The notes beneath the pieces are model-generated. The model was not told the DNA's origin. It was given only the letters and a program-made list of their open reading frames with translations, and did no database searches. From contig CAKQRW010000025.1 in assembly GCA_934271655.1 (NCBI GenBank), positions 1 to 48,497 of the forward strand: DNA of 48,497 nucleotides, written 5' to 3'. Shown here piece by piece: positions 7,919 to 15,962 of the stretch. Numbering within the stretch: position 1 is the stretch's first letter; every line of letters starts with the position of its first letter. The stretch comes from an uncultured Bacteroidaceae bacterium (GTDB lineage: Bacteria; Bacteroidota; Bacteroidia; Bacteroidales; Bacteroidaceae). The position numbers were made by a program, and so were the translations under genes.

Positions 7919-8653
7919 TTATCGTGACAATGAGTTGAGTTTGTCAAGGGCCTTGTTGGCTGCTTTGTTGACAGCTTCGTTGGCCTTGTCGTTGGCTTTC
8001 TTTACAGCCTCATTAGCCTTGTCGTTGGCTTTCTTAGCAGCTTCATTGGCCTTGTCGTTGGCTTTCTTAGCAGCTTCGGCAGCCTTGTTCTTGGCCGCAT
8101 TCACCTCAGCGTCAACAGCTTCCTTGGCTGCATTCTTGGCATCGCTGGCAGCTTTTTCTGCTGTGGCCTTGGCAGCGTCCTTCACGTCGCTTGGGATATT
8201 CTTCACAGCCTCGGCAGCCTGTTCGGCTGTAGCCTTGGCATCTGTAGGCAGATTCTTGATGCCTGTCACGAGATCAGCGATAGTGGTGTTGCCTTCAGCA
8301 ACGCTCTTCAGTTTGTCTGAGTTCTCGCTGATGAGGTTCTTTATGGTTGTGCCGTAGACCTTGGCCTCGTCGAGTTTGCCGCTTGCCACAAGCTCCTTGT
8401 ATACAGCCTGTATCTTTGTCAGCACAGCCGATACGTTTTCCTTGTCGCTTTTTGAGATGGCCTCCTGGAGCTGTCCTGTCAGTTCTTCCACTTTGACCTG
8501 CGACTCTGAAGAGAGGTCGCCCAATACCACTACGCTGTCGGTTGTTGTGCTGTCTGCTGTGGAGTCATTGTCAGTCGTGTTGCCTGTGGCTCCGCCTGTG
8601 CAGCTTGCCATAGCCATAGCCACGGCTGCCGCAAAGAAAAATATTTTCTTCAT
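7919..8653 (-). CDS. lipoprotein with LEA-like 11-residue helical repeats
   Basis: The 244-residue protein opens with a lipoprotein signal (MAMASC, Cys18), then a Thr/Asp/Ser-rich linker. A central helical part of about 100 residues follows (ESQVKVEELTGQLQEAISKS). The C-terminal 100 residues are almost only Ala, Lys, Asn, Asp and Glu, with 11-residue units of the type AKKANDKANEA. Such units are typical of LEA-like or apolipoprotein-like amphipathic helices. There are no catalytic motifs. It lies 68 bp upstream of greA on the same strand, and a good -7 element sits about 60 nt upstream. Possible roles are envelope stress protection or tethering; this is inference. Confidence 0.75.
   Translation of the reverse strand: MKKIFFFAAAVAMAMASCTGGATGNTTDNDSTADSTTTDSVVVLGDLSSESQVKVEELTGQLQEAISKSDKENVSAVLTKIQAVYKELVASGKLDEAKVYGTTIKNLISENSDKLKSVAEGNTTIADLVTGIKNLPTDAKATAEQAAEAVKNIPSDVKDAAKATAEKAASDAKNAAKEAVDAEVNAAKNKAAEAAKKANDKANEAAKKANDKANEAVKKANDKANEAVNKAANKALDKLNSLSR
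7978..8076. repeat. 33-bp in-frame tandem repeat inside the lipoprotein gene
   Basis: Three consecutive 33-bp units (7978-8010, 8011-8043, 8044-8076) differ by only a few bases. Each encodes 11 residues. The DNA identity is higher than the helix pattern requires, which points to recent duplication by slippage or recombination and possible length variation between strains. Confidence 0.85.
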
Positions 8654-8715
8654 GATGCTTGTATGTTTATATAATAATATATATTGTTTATGCGAGTTTG
8701 GTGAAATAGTTTATG

Positions 8716-8723
8716 CAAATATA
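8716..8723 (-). promoter_or_regulatory. -7 element upstream of the LEA-like lipoprotein
   Basis: TATATTTG on the minus strand (CAAATATA at 8716-8723) matches TAnnTTTG; no clear -33 element is present. The expected start near 8708 leaves a leader of about 55 nt. Confidence 0.55.
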
Positions 8724-8959
8724 CAGCTTTTGCCCGATATGTCTATGCGCCTTGAAGCCAAAATATATTAAAAGTGCATAAATCGTGGTTGGGGGATGCA
8801 GAATATGTTTCCTTGGAAGCGTCGCAATCATGAAGTGGGTGTGTGGCGGAGAGGGGCTATGAGCTTTTGCCAAAGGTTGTGAAGCGGACACAGTGTGGTG
8901 TGGGAATGGCTATGCGTTCGGCAAAAGAAATGTGTGAGTGCTGTGTGTGTGTTCAATGT
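8724..8959. other. gap after thiD, no gene seen
   Basis: Part of the 306-bp gap between the lipoprotein start and the thiD stop. It contains a distant inverted pair, CTTTTGCC near 8873 and GGCAAAAG near 8920, which might fold in the thiD transcript. No T-run follows it. No credible reading frame or RNA gene was seen. Confidence 0.4.
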
Positions 8960-9685
8960 TCACAAAGTGAGCACAGGACTGTTGCCCTTGCCTATGCATA
9001 TGTCCTTGGCTTTCTCTATGGCATGTGTGACCACCTCTTTTCCTTTTGCCACAGCTTGCGGAAGCGTGTCGCCGCAGGCGAGAGCTACGGCTATGGCTGA
9101 TGAGAGGCAGCAGCCTGTGCCGTGCAGATGGGTTGATTCGATACGTGGCGACGTGAAGGTGTATCTCTTCCCATCGGGCATGACGAGTGTGTCTGTCATC
9201 ATTGGGCCTTCCGCATGTCCTCCCTTGACGAGATAGGCTGTGTGCAGATATGGCGATATGATGTTGTATTCAGGTATGTTGGGTGTGATGATGGTGCAGA
9301 GAGGAAAGATGTGTCGGCACACGTAGTCGATGCAGTCGGTGCTCATGAGGCGCGTGCCGCTTGTTGACACCATCACAGGGTCGTAGACGATGGGGCAGTG
9401 GAGCTTGCTGATGGCCTCTGCGATGGCTTGAGCGCATGGCTGGTTGGGCACCATTCCTATTTTCACAGCGTCTATTGTGAGGTCGGAGAGCACAGAATGC
9501 AGTTGCGAGGCAAGTGTGTCTGGCGGCACTGGCATGACGGCCTGCACGCCCAGGGTGTTCTGTGAAGTGATGGCTGTGATGGCTGTGGCGGCATATTGGT
9601 GCAGGAATGTGATGGTGCGCATGTCTTGCTGTATGCCAGCTCCTCCACAGGAGTCGCTGCCAGCTATGGTGAGTATGGTCTTCAT
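8960..9685 (-). CDS. thiD: hydroxymethylpyrimidine/phosphomethylpyrimidine kinase ThiD
   Basis: This 241-residue ribokinase-fold enzyme phosphorylates HMP and HMP-P to HMP-PP for thiamine synthesis. The N-terminal GSDSCGGAGIQQD (about residues 9-21) binds substrate. VYDPVMVSTSG, then HGTGCCLSSAIA with the anion-hole GTGC near 188, mark the ATP and phosphate site. The length is slightly short (about 265 is usual) but all motifs are present. It is the last gene of the thi operon, 286 bp after the preceding gene. A repeat element fills that gap, which may partly uncouple its expression. Confidence 0.93.
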   Translation of the reverse strand: MKTILTIAGSDSCGGAGIQQDMRTITFLHQYAATAITAITSQNTLGVQAVMPVPPDTLASQLHSVLSDLTIDAVKIGMVPNQPCAQAIAEAISKLHCPIVYDPVMVSTSGTRLMSTDCIDYVCRHIFPLCTIITPNIPEYNIISPYLHTAYLVKGGHAEGPMMTDTLVMPDGKRYTFTSPRIESTHLHGTGCCLSSAIAVALACGDTLPQAVAKGKEVVTHAIEKAKDICIGKGNSPVLTL

Positions 9686-9702
9686 ATGGCAAGTGAGTTT
9701 TT

Positions 9703-9895
9703 AAGTAGGTGTTCAAAATAATTTTATAGTATCAAGGTAAGCTGCCCCCATGTTTGTCGCACTCTCCTCTCTCGGTCATATTTTCCTTCTGTTTATCAGT
9801 CACTATGCCCGCATAGTTCCTTCAAACAGAAGAAAAATCTGCCTGGGGATAGAGCACGCCAAATATAAAAATAATTATGAGCACCTACTTATAAG
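9703..9895. repeat. MITE-like inverted-repeat element inside the thi operon
   Basis: The left end reads TAAGTAGGTGTTCAAAATAA; the right end, read in reverse, is TAAGTAGGTGCTCATAATTA. This gives terminal inverted repeats of about 25 bp. The interior is also roughly palindromic: TTTTCCTTCTGTTT near 9780 mirrors AAACAGAAGAAAAA near 9824, and TTTGTCGCACTC mirrors TTTGGCGTGCTC. The same ends recur at 2188-2231, 33070-33103 and 34541-34600. No coding capacity. It separates thiD from the rest of the operon. Confidence 0.8.
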
Positions 9896-9955
9896 GTGAG
9901 TATGTTTTTGTATGGCAAGTATGCTTTTATATCGTAAGTATGACTTTCATAAAGA
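9896..9955. repeat. degenerate 20-bp tandem units
   Basis: Three units of about 20 bp share the core AAGTATGNTTTTATA (GTGAGTATGTTTTTGTA, GCAAGTATGCTTTTATA, GTAAGTATGACTTTCATA). They look like decayed relatives of the adjoining inverted-repeat element. Confidence 0.55.
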
Positions 9956-9971
9956 GCGCGTTGCATTTTTT

Positions 9972-10517
9972 TTATTTATTGTGTAAATGCCATGCGTCTC
10001 CAAGAATCATTCCACCTCCGAAGCCCATGCTTGCTACTTCTTCCAGACGGCGGAAGGTGACACCGCCCAGAGCCATCACCTTTGAGTCAATGATGCCGTC
10101 GGCATGAGCTTGAAGTATCTCCTCTCTTGTGAAGGCTGAGTGGTAGCCTTGTTTGGAAATGGAGTCGAAGATGGGCGAGAGAGATACGTAGCTGCACCTG
10201 TCTTTCCATTCTTTGACCTCTTCCAGCGAATGGCAACTACGGCTGACACTCAGCGTGAAGCCTTGTGGAGACGTGGGATTGCGGCTGTTGAGATGTATGC
10301 CATGCAGATGGTATGTAGTGGCAAACTCGTGATGGTCGTGAAGCACAAGACGGTTGCGGAAAACCTCTGGTATGGAAAGTATGAGCCGCTCTGTCTCTTC
10401 GGCTGAGTAGCCAGGCTTGCGTATGTGCACAAGGTCAGCAGATGATTGGAGAAGCTGGGCTATGCGCTCAGCTTCTCCAATGCAGGGTGTGGGTAGTGTT
10501 ATTACGATAGTCATCAT
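9972..10517 (-). CDS. thiamine-phosphate synthase-like protein (ThiE/TenI family)
   Basis: This is the second ThiE/TenI-family gene of the operon, 181 residues from the ATG at 10517 (an in-frame ATG follows at 10514). The upstream in-frame stretch to 10571 overlaps a 17-bp repeat and is unlikely to be coding. The barrel is recognisable: VHIRKPGYS, LVLHDHHE, GIHLNSRN, and SPIFDSISKQGY where ThiE has GPIFPTxTK. The canonical ThiE at 15330 keeps the usual motifs, so this copy is more likely a TenI-type thiazole tautomerase or a specialised synthase. It lies 98 bp after thiH. Family is firm, exact reaction is not. Confidence 0.8.
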   Translation of the reverse strand: MMTIVITLPTPCIGEAERIAQLLQSSADLVHIRKPGYSAEETERLILSIPEVFRNRLVLHDHHEFATTYHLHGIHLNSRNPTSPQGFTLSVSRSCHSLEEVKEWKDRCSYVSLSPIFDSISKQGYHSAFTREEILQAHADGIIDSKVMALGGVTFRRLEEVASMGFGGGMILGDAWHLHNK

Positions 10518-10541
10518 GTGGGGCTGTCGGAATTTTATATG

Positions 10542-10580
10542 TAAGCAAGCGCACTGCCTAAGCAAGCGCACTGTCTAAGC
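10542..10580. repeat. 17-bp tandem repeat between thiH and the ThiE/TenI gene
   Basis: Two units TAAGCAAGCGCACTGCC (10542-10558 and 10559-10575, one difference) are followed by a partial third starting TAAGC. They fill most of the intercistronic spacer upstream of the ThiE/TenI-like start. Confidence 0.8.
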
Positions 10581-10615
10581 CGATGCTTTTGTCTTTGGGC
10601 AGACTAATCCGCTTG

Positions 10616-11782
10616 TCAGAGAGCCTGCTGGTGCAGGTTGGAAAAGTCAAACGAGGCGTCCCAATCTTTCCATACAGGTTCGCGTCCCAGTTCCTTGAGA
10701 CGTGTGTTGATGACCTTGGCTGTGCGCTCGTCGCTGACAGTGAACTGCTCCAGAGCCTGCGGATAGGTGTGGTAGCCTCCTGGATTCACTTTCGACTCGG
10801 CCGACATGGTGGTGACTCCGAGTGTGCACATGTTGTCGCGTATGAAGGCAGGCTCGCGTGTGGAGTAGGATATGTCCACATCGTGGTCGAAGATGCGCAT
10901 GGCAAATGTGGCTTGTGCCAACTGGCGGTCGGTCATGAAGCAGTTGGGCTGGAAGCCTTCGTTCTGTGCTGGTCGCATGCGTGGGAAGTTGACACTATAT
11001 TTGGTGCGCCAGTAGTGCTTTTGCAGATAGCGCAAGTGGTAGGCCATCATGGTCACGTCTGTGCGCCATTCCTTCTCCAGTCCGATGAGCACGCCCATGC
11101 CAATGGAATGCACTCCTGCCTGTCCCATGCGGTCGAATCCGTCGCATCTCCATTCAAACTTGCTCTTCATGCCGCGTGGATGGTAGATATTGTAGTGCTC
11201 GCGGTTGTATGTCTCCTGAAAGCATATGACTCCGTTCAGTCCGTGATGTGTCAGCTCCCTGTAGTCTTCGGCAGAGAGCGGCATCACCTCTATCTTGATG
11301 TTGGAGAAATAGCGTTTGGCTATGTCGATGGCTTTAGCCAAGTATGGCACTCCTGCTTTGGCTGGATTTTCGCCTGTCACGAGAAGTATGTTCTCGAAAG
11401 GAGCCAGTTTTTTTATCGCTTTATATTCATCCTCAATTTGTTCTGGAGTGAGAATGGTGCGTGCCATTGGGTTTTCTCTGTGGAAACCGCAGTAGACACA
11501 TGAGTTGGAGCATGAGTTGGTGATGTATAGAGGTATGAACATCGAGATGGTTTTGCCGAAACGCTCCTCGGTGTAGTGGCGTGAGAGCCTGGCCATCTGT
11601 TCGAGATATGGCTCGGCGGCTGGTGAGAGGAGTGCCATGAAGTCGTCGACGTCACAGTGCTCTTTAGCGAGCGCGCGTCGCACGTCGATGTCGGTCATGC
11701 TGGCTATGCGCTCGGTAGTCTCTTGCCATGATATGTTTTTTAATTCGTCTGAAAACATTTTCCTTGTTTTATTGTTGTTCAA
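10616..11782 (-). CDS. thiH: 2-iminoacetate synthase ThiH (radical SAM)
   Basis: The 388-residue radical SAM enzyme splits tyrosine into p-cresol and dehydroglycine (2-iminoacetate), the glycine-derived donor for the thiazole ring. The [4Fe-4S] motif is CSNSCVYCGF, with Cys91, Cys95 and Cys98. The partner glycine-rich motif VTGENPAKAG and the C-terminal ThiH/BATS region are present (GGYHTYPQ and QFTVSDERT). Use of ThiH rather than ThiO fits an anaerobe. It follows thiF by 34 bp. Confidence 0.96.
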   Translation of the reverse strand: MNNNKTRKMFSDELKNISWQETTERIASMTDIDVRRALAKEHCDVDDFMALLSPAAEPYLEQMARLSRHYTEERFGKTISMFIPLYITNSCSNSCVYCGFHRENPMARTILTPEQIEDEYKAIKKLAPFENILLVTGENPAKAGVPYLAKAIDIAKRYFSNIKIEVMPLSAEDYRELTHHGLNGVICFQETYNREHYNIYHPRGMKSKFEWRCDGFDRMGQAGVHSIGMGVLIGLEKEWRTDVTMMAYHLRYLQKHYWRTKYSVNFPRMRPAQNEGFQPNCFMTDRQLAQATFAMRIFDHDVDISYSTREPAFIRDNMCTLGVTTMSAESKVNPGGYHTYPQALEQFTVSDERTAKVINTRLKELGREPVWKDWDASFDFSNLHQQAL

Positions 11783-11816
11783 ATTGTTGCGTCTGTAGCC
11801 CTTTGAGGTGTTAACG

Positions 11817-12515
11817 CTACAGGTCGATGATGAAAGACTGCATGGTGCGGAGGTCGATGCTCCACAGGCGGTCTATGAGAGGTTGGCCATACTGGCAGAT
11901 AATCTGCAGGGCCTGGTTGGCCTCCACGCTTCCCACGATGGCAGGAGTGACTCCAGACACTTGCTTGCCGGGGTGGGGCATGGAGATGGTTGCGCTCTCG
12001 TCGGGATGGAGCGTGCGGTAGGTGCATTTGCCTTTGCAGAGCACAGCCACTTGTCCTTCGAATCCGCATATGGCGCCATAGATGTACGGCTTGCCCAGTG
12101 CGGCGCATGCGTCGCTTATGGCAAAGCGTACGGAGAAGTTGTCTGTGCCGTCGATGACGATGTCATACTGGCTTATGATGTCTTTAGCGTTGTCGGCTGT
12201 GAGGCGTGTGTTGTAGGTGTGTATGGTCACCTCCGAGTTGAGTGCATGAAGTCGTCTGCGGGCACAGTCAGTCTTTGGCAGTCCCACAGAGGCTTCATCA
12301 TACAGCACTTGACGATGGAGGTTGGATATGCTTACCACATCGTCGTCTACGATGCCCAGAGTGCCTATGCCAGCTCCTGTGAGGTATGTAGCTATAGGAG
12401 ATCCGAGACCTCCCACACCCACGAGCAGCACCTTGGCTTCCCTGAGAAGCTGTTGCCCTGCTTCTCCAATTTCCGGAAGCATAGTCTGGCGTGTGTAACG
12501 GTTTGTTTCTGACAT
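11817..12515 (-). CDS. thiF: ThiS adenylyltransferase ThiF (HesA/MoeB/ThiF family), zinc motifs absent
   Basis: The 232-residue protein activates the C-terminal Gly-Gly of ThiS by adenylation. The nucleotide loop GVGGLGSP and the conserved DGTDNFSVRFAISDAC are present. I chose ATG 12515 (MSETNRYTRQ), the usual family start; the extension to 12575 is Lys/Thr-rich and unlike the family. In E. coli ThiF a zinc is held by CxxC pairs and a nearby Cys takes part in sulfur transfer. Here the first pair is replaced (KCTYRTLHPD), no second pair exists because the protein ends at SFIIDL, and no Cys occupies the acyl-disulfide position (GKQVSGVTPA). Sulfur chemistry may therefore differ. It lies 242 bp after thiC. 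Confidence 0.88.
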   Translation of the reverse strand: MSETNRYTRQTMLPEIGEAGQQLLREAKVLLVGVGGLGSPIATYLTGAGIGTLGIVDDDVVSISNLHRQVLYDEASVGLPKTDCARRRLHALNSEVTIHTYNTRLTADNAKDIISQYDIVIDGTDNFSVRFAISDACAALGKPYIYGAICGFEGQVAVLCKGKCTYRTLHPDESATISMPHPGKQVSGVTPAIVGSVEANQALQIICQYGQPLIDRLWSIDLRTMQSFIIDL

Positions 12516-12673
12516 GATGATGGTCTTTTTTGTTGTATTTTTTTGTTTTGAAGACATTGTGGCCTCAATAGACATATGGCAGCTCTATGTGAGATGCAGC
12601 AGTAATGTCATTGGAGGTTTGTCTGCATGTGTCTGTTCGCTATAGGCAAGTGGGGAAGATGCTTGCGAACCAG

Positions 12674-12736
12674 AAGAAGCCGTAGATTTCGGAGATTCTC
12701 TGAAAAGGTTCTGATATCTGTCCTCTACGGCTTCTT
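12674..12736. other. intercistronic stem-loop between thiC and thiF
   Basis: A 13-bp perfect stem (AAGAAGCCGTAGA at 12674-12686 with its complement at 12724-12736) encloses 37 nt. No T-run follows in the minus direction, so it is more likely a stability or processing element than a full terminator. It sits within the 242-bp gap, which holds no other gene. Confidence 0.6.
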
Positions 12737-12757
12737 GCAGGATGGGTTGTGTAGCCT

Positions 12758-14446
12758 CTACAACTTCCTTAGATCATGAGTGAGCTTGGCTGCACAGAAG
12801 TTGGGGCCGCACATTGTGCAGTACTCTCCGTCTGTATGGCCAGCCTCCTCAAAGTATTGCAGAGCAAGTTCGGGGTCGAGCGACAGGTGGAACTGGTCTC
12901 GCCAGCGGAAGTCAAAGCGAGCCTTGGAAAGAGCGTTGTCCCTTATCTGCGCTCCAGGATGCCCTTTGGCCAGGTCGGCGGCGTGGGCTGCAATCTTGTA
13001 TGTGACCACGCCTGTGCGCACATCTTCCTTGTTGGGCAAGGCAAGATGCTCCTTGGGTGTGACGTAGCAGAGCATGGCTGTGCCGAGCCAGGCTATCTGT
13101 GCGCCGCCAATGGCAGAGGTGATGTGGTCGTAGCCTGGCGCTATGTCTGTGACGATAGGGCCGAGCGTGTAGAATGGAGCCTCGTGGCAATGGTCCAGCT
13201 GGCGCTCCATGTTTTCTCTTATCTTGTGCATCGGCACATGTCCCGGACCTTCGATGAAGGCTTGCACGTTCTTGTCCCATGCACGTTTCACAAGTTCGCC
13301 CATGGTGTCGAGTTCTGCAAACTGTGCCGCATCGTTGGCATCGGCTGTACAGCCTGGGCGCAGACCGTCGCCAAGAGACAGAGCCACGTCATACTGTGCC
13401 ACGATGTCGCATATGTCGTCGAAATGCGCGTAGAGGAAAGACTCCTCCTGGTGGATGAGGCACCACTTGCTCATGATGCTGCCGCCACGGCTCACTATGC
13501 CGCACAGGCGACTGTCGGCGAGATGCACGTTGTGCAGACGTATGCCCGCATGAATGGTGAAGTAGTCCACGCCTTGCTCACATTGTTCGATGAGGGTGTC
13601 GCGGTATACGTCCCATGTGAGGTCTTCGACCCTTCCGTTGACTTTCTCAAGAGCCTGGTAGATGGGTACTGTGCCCACTGGCACGGGGCAGTTGCGCACG
13701 ATCCACTCGCGTGTCTCATGGATGTTGTCGCCTGTCGAGAGGTCCATAAGCGTGTCGCCTCCCCATTTGCATGACCAGACAGCCTTGTCCACTTCTTCCT
13801 CTATGCTGGATGTGGTGGCTGAGTTGCCTATGTTGGTGTTTATCTTCACGAGGAAGTTGCGGCCGATAATCATAGGCTCGCTCTCAGGATGGTTGATGTT
13901 GGCAGGCAGGACGGCCCGGCCACGGGCTATCTCCTCGCGCACATACTCAGGAGTGATGTGTGTGTCGATGCCGAGAGCCTCGCAGTTCATGTTCTCGCGT
14001 ATCGCCACATACTCCATCTCGGGAGTGATGATGCCAGCCTTGGCATATGCCATCTGTGTGATGCTTTTGCCAGCCTTGGCACGGCGCGGAAGCTGTATGT
14101 GCTCAAAGCGCAGGTGATCCAGACTGTGGTCGGCCAGTCGCTGACGACCATATTCGCTGCTGATTTGTGAGAGTCTTTCCGTGTCGCCTCGCTGCTCTAT
14201 CCATGCCTCGCGCAGTCGGGGCAGTCCTTTCTTGAGGTCTATCTCGATGTTGGGGTCGGAGAATGGTCCGCTGGTGTCGTATATGTAGACAGGAGCGTTG
14301 GGCTCTGTGTGGGGGATGCCATTCTTGTCTTTCACTACGGTTGGCGTGAGGTTGACCTTTGTCATGCCTACACGAATGTCTGGGAATATTTGGCCTGGCA
14401 TGTAAGCCTTTTCTCTTTGTGCGTATGCTTTGTTGTCTTTGGGCAT
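12758..14446 (-). CDS. thiC: phosphomethylpyrimidine synthase ThiC (radical SAM)
   Basis: The 562-residue enzyme rearranges aminoimidazole ribotide into HMP-P, the pyrimidine precursor of thiamine. The C-terminal cluster motif CTMCGPNFC gives Cys543, Cys546 and Cys551 (CxxCxxxxC), typical of ThiC. Other landmarks include NINHPESEP, GNSATTSSIEEEV, TIHAGIRLH and EGPGHVPMHKI. Length matches the shorter bacterial form. It follows thiG by 99 bp. Confidence 0.97.
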   Translation of the reverse strand: MPKDNKAYAQREKAYMPGQIFPDIRVGMTKVNLTPTVVKDKNGIPHTEPNAPVYIYDTSGPFSDPNIEIDLKKGLPRLREAWIEQRGDTERLSQISSEYGRQRLADHSLDHLRFEHIQLPRRAKAGKSITQMAYAKAGIITPEMEYVAIRENMNCEALGIDTHITPEYVREEIARGRAVLPANINHPESEPMIIGRNFLVKINTNIGNSATTSSIEEEVDKAVWSCKWGGDTLMDLSTGDNIHETREWIVRNCPVPVGTVPIYQALEKVNGRVEDLTWDVYRDTLIEQCEQGVDYFTIHAGIRLHNVHLADSRLCGIVSRGGSIMSKWCLIHQEESFLYAHFDDICDIVAQYDVALSLGDGLRPGCTADANDAAQFAELDTMGELVKRAWDKNVQAFIEGPGHVPMHKIRENMERQLDHCHEAPFYTLGPIVTDIAPGYDHITSAIGGAQIAWLGTAMLCYVTPKEHLALPNKEDVRTGVVTYKIAAHAADLAKGHPGAQIRDNALSKARFDFRWRDQFHLSLDPELALQYFEEAGHTDGEYCTMCGPNFCAAKLTHDLRKL

Positions 14447-14545
14447 AGTGTTGTTGTCTTTGGTTATGTGGCTTCTGCATAGGCCATAGGGGTGCTATGG
14501 CTTATTCAGAGGTTAGCTTGAGAGACTGTCTCTCAGAAAGATATG

Positions 14546-15316
14546 TCAATTAAGGAATGCTGTGAGAGGTGAACTGGCCTCGGCTGACTCAGATATGGCT
14601 CCGAGTCCAGCCTCGAAGGCGCGTCGGCCTGCGATGACAGCCTCTTTGAAGGCCACGGCCATCTCTACAGGGTCTCCTGCCACGGCTATGGCAGTGTTGA
14701 CCAGACAGGCGTCGGCTCCCATTTCCATGGCCTCGGCAGCGTGGCTTGGCGCACCGATGCCGGCGTCTACCACCACAGGCACGGTGGCTTGCTCAATGAT
14801 GATCTGCAGGAAGTCCTTCATGCGCAGACCCTTGTTGGTGCCTATAGGCGCGGCGAGTGGCATGACTGTGGCTGCGCCAGCCTCTTCCAGATGTTTGCAC
14901 AGGGTAGGGTCGGCCTGGCAGTATGGCAGCACGATGAATCCCAGTTTGACAAGTTCTTCTGTTGCCTTGAGTGTCTCCACAGAGTCGGGCAGAAGGTAAC
15001 GTGGGTCGGGGTGTATCTCGAGTTTGAGCCAGTTGGTGCCAAAGGCTTCGCGCGACATCTGCGCGGCGAATACGGCCTCTTCGGCGTTGCGCACGCCGCT
15101 GGTGTTGGGCAGAAGCTGGATGCCCTGGTTCTGTGTGACATGAGTGAGCAGGTCGTCTTGCTCGTCATTGAGTTCGATGCGCTTCATGGCCACTGTGACC
15201 ATTTCTGTCTCTGATGCTTGTATGGCAGATGCCATGAGGCTGTTGTTGTTGAACTTGCCTGTGCCGAGGAAGAGACGTGAGCTGAACTCTCTTCCTGCTA
15301 TGATAAGATTTTTCAT
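14546..15316 (-). CDS. thiG: thiazole synthase ThiG
   Basis: The 256-residue barrel enzyme builds the thiazole phosphate from DXP, ThiS thiocarboxylate and dehydroglycine. The Schiff-base lysine is Lys98 in NWLKLEI. Phosphate-binding loops are APIGTNKGL and VVDAGIGAPSHAAEAMEMG. Length is normal. It is 13 bp downstream of thiE in the same operon. Confidence 0.96.
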   Translation of the reverse strand: MKNLIIAGREFSSRLFLGTGKFNNNSLMASAIQASETEMVTVAMKRIELNDEQDDLLTHVTQNQGIQLLPNTSGVRNAEEAVFAAQMSREAFGTNWLKLEIHPDPRYLLPDSVETLKATEELVKLGFIVLPYCQADPTLCKHLEEAGAATVMPLAAPIGTNKGLRMKDFLQIIIEQATVPVVVDAGIGAPSHAAEAMEMGADACLVNTAIAVAGDPVEMAVAFKEAVIAGRRAFEAGLGAISESAEASSPLTAFLN

Positions 15317-15329
15317 GTTGTTGTAAGTG

Positions 15330-15944
15330 TTAGTGGATAGTGTTGATGAACTGCTGCATTTCTGCTTTCGGGTCGCTGGCGTTGAGCACGGCTCCGCTGA
15401 CGGCTATGCCGCTGATGCCTGTATGCATGAGTGGGGGCACATCTGCTATGGTGATGCCTCCGATAGCCACTATGGGTGTGCTGAGCCTGTGGTCTCTCAT
15501 CTGCTTCATGATGTTGCGGTAGCCATCCAGTCCGAGAGTGGGGGAGAGCTTCTCCTTTGTTGTGGTGAAGCGGAAGGGGCCGCAGCCTATGTAGTCTACT
15601 CCTGCCAGACAGAGGCGCTGTATGTCAGCGAATGTGTTGGCCGTGCCGCCGATGATGAATCCGCTGCCGAGCAAGCGTCTGGCTTCCTCAATAGGCATGT
15701 CGTTCTTTCCGAGATGCACGCCGTCGGCCTGTATCTCTTTAACGAGTTCCACACGGTCGTCTATGATGAATGTGGCCTGCGCTTCGCGGCATAGAGCCTG
15801 GGCTTGGAGAGCTGTCTGTTTGGCCTCCTCCTCAGATGCCTTTTTCATGCGCAGCTGTATCCATCGGCATCCTCCTTGTAGCACAAGACGGATGCCTGAC
15901 AACTGGTCGTGTTGCTCGTTTTGGTGTGAAATGAATTGTATCAT
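15330..15944 (-). CDS. thiE: thiamine-phosphate synthase ThiE
   Basis: This enzyme couples HMP-PP and thiazole phosphate into thiamine phosphate. I chose ATG 15944 (MIQFISHQNEQ), the usual family start, giving 204 residues; the frame extends to 15995 but that part overlaps an intercistronic hairpin. Motifs: GGCRWIQLRMK, FIIDDRVEL, GVHLGKNDMP, CGPFRFTTTKE and AIGGI. It is the canonical copy of the two ThiE-like genes in the operon and lies 13 bp before thiG. Confidence 0.93.
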   Translation of the reverse strand: MIQFISHQNEQHDQLSGIRLVLQGGCRWIQLRMKKASEEEAKQTALQAQALCREAQATFIIDDRVELVKEIQADGVHLGKNDMPIEEARRLLGSGFIIGGTANTFADIQRLCLAGVDYIGCGPFRFTTTKEKLSPTLGLDGYRNIMKQMRDHRLSTPIVAIGGITIADVPPLMHTGISGIAVSGAVLNASDPKAEMQQFINTIH

Positions 15945-15962
15945 GCTGATGTGTCGCGTGAT

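Noticed and set aside
7851..8357. 168-codon plus-strand frame of Ala/Ser/Leu repeats
   Set aside because: Antisense reading of the 33-bp repeats of the LEA-like lipoprotein gene.
8873..8927. Terminator of the thiamine operon
   Set aside because: The only inverted pair has a very long loop and no T-run, so the operon end remains unassigned.
9703..9895. Insertion sequence
   Set aside because: Inverted ends are present but there is no transposase frame; called a repeat or MITE-like element instead.
10583..11503. 306-codon plus-strand frame opposite thiH
   Set aside because: Shadow of thiH, whose radical SAM motif is on the minus strand.
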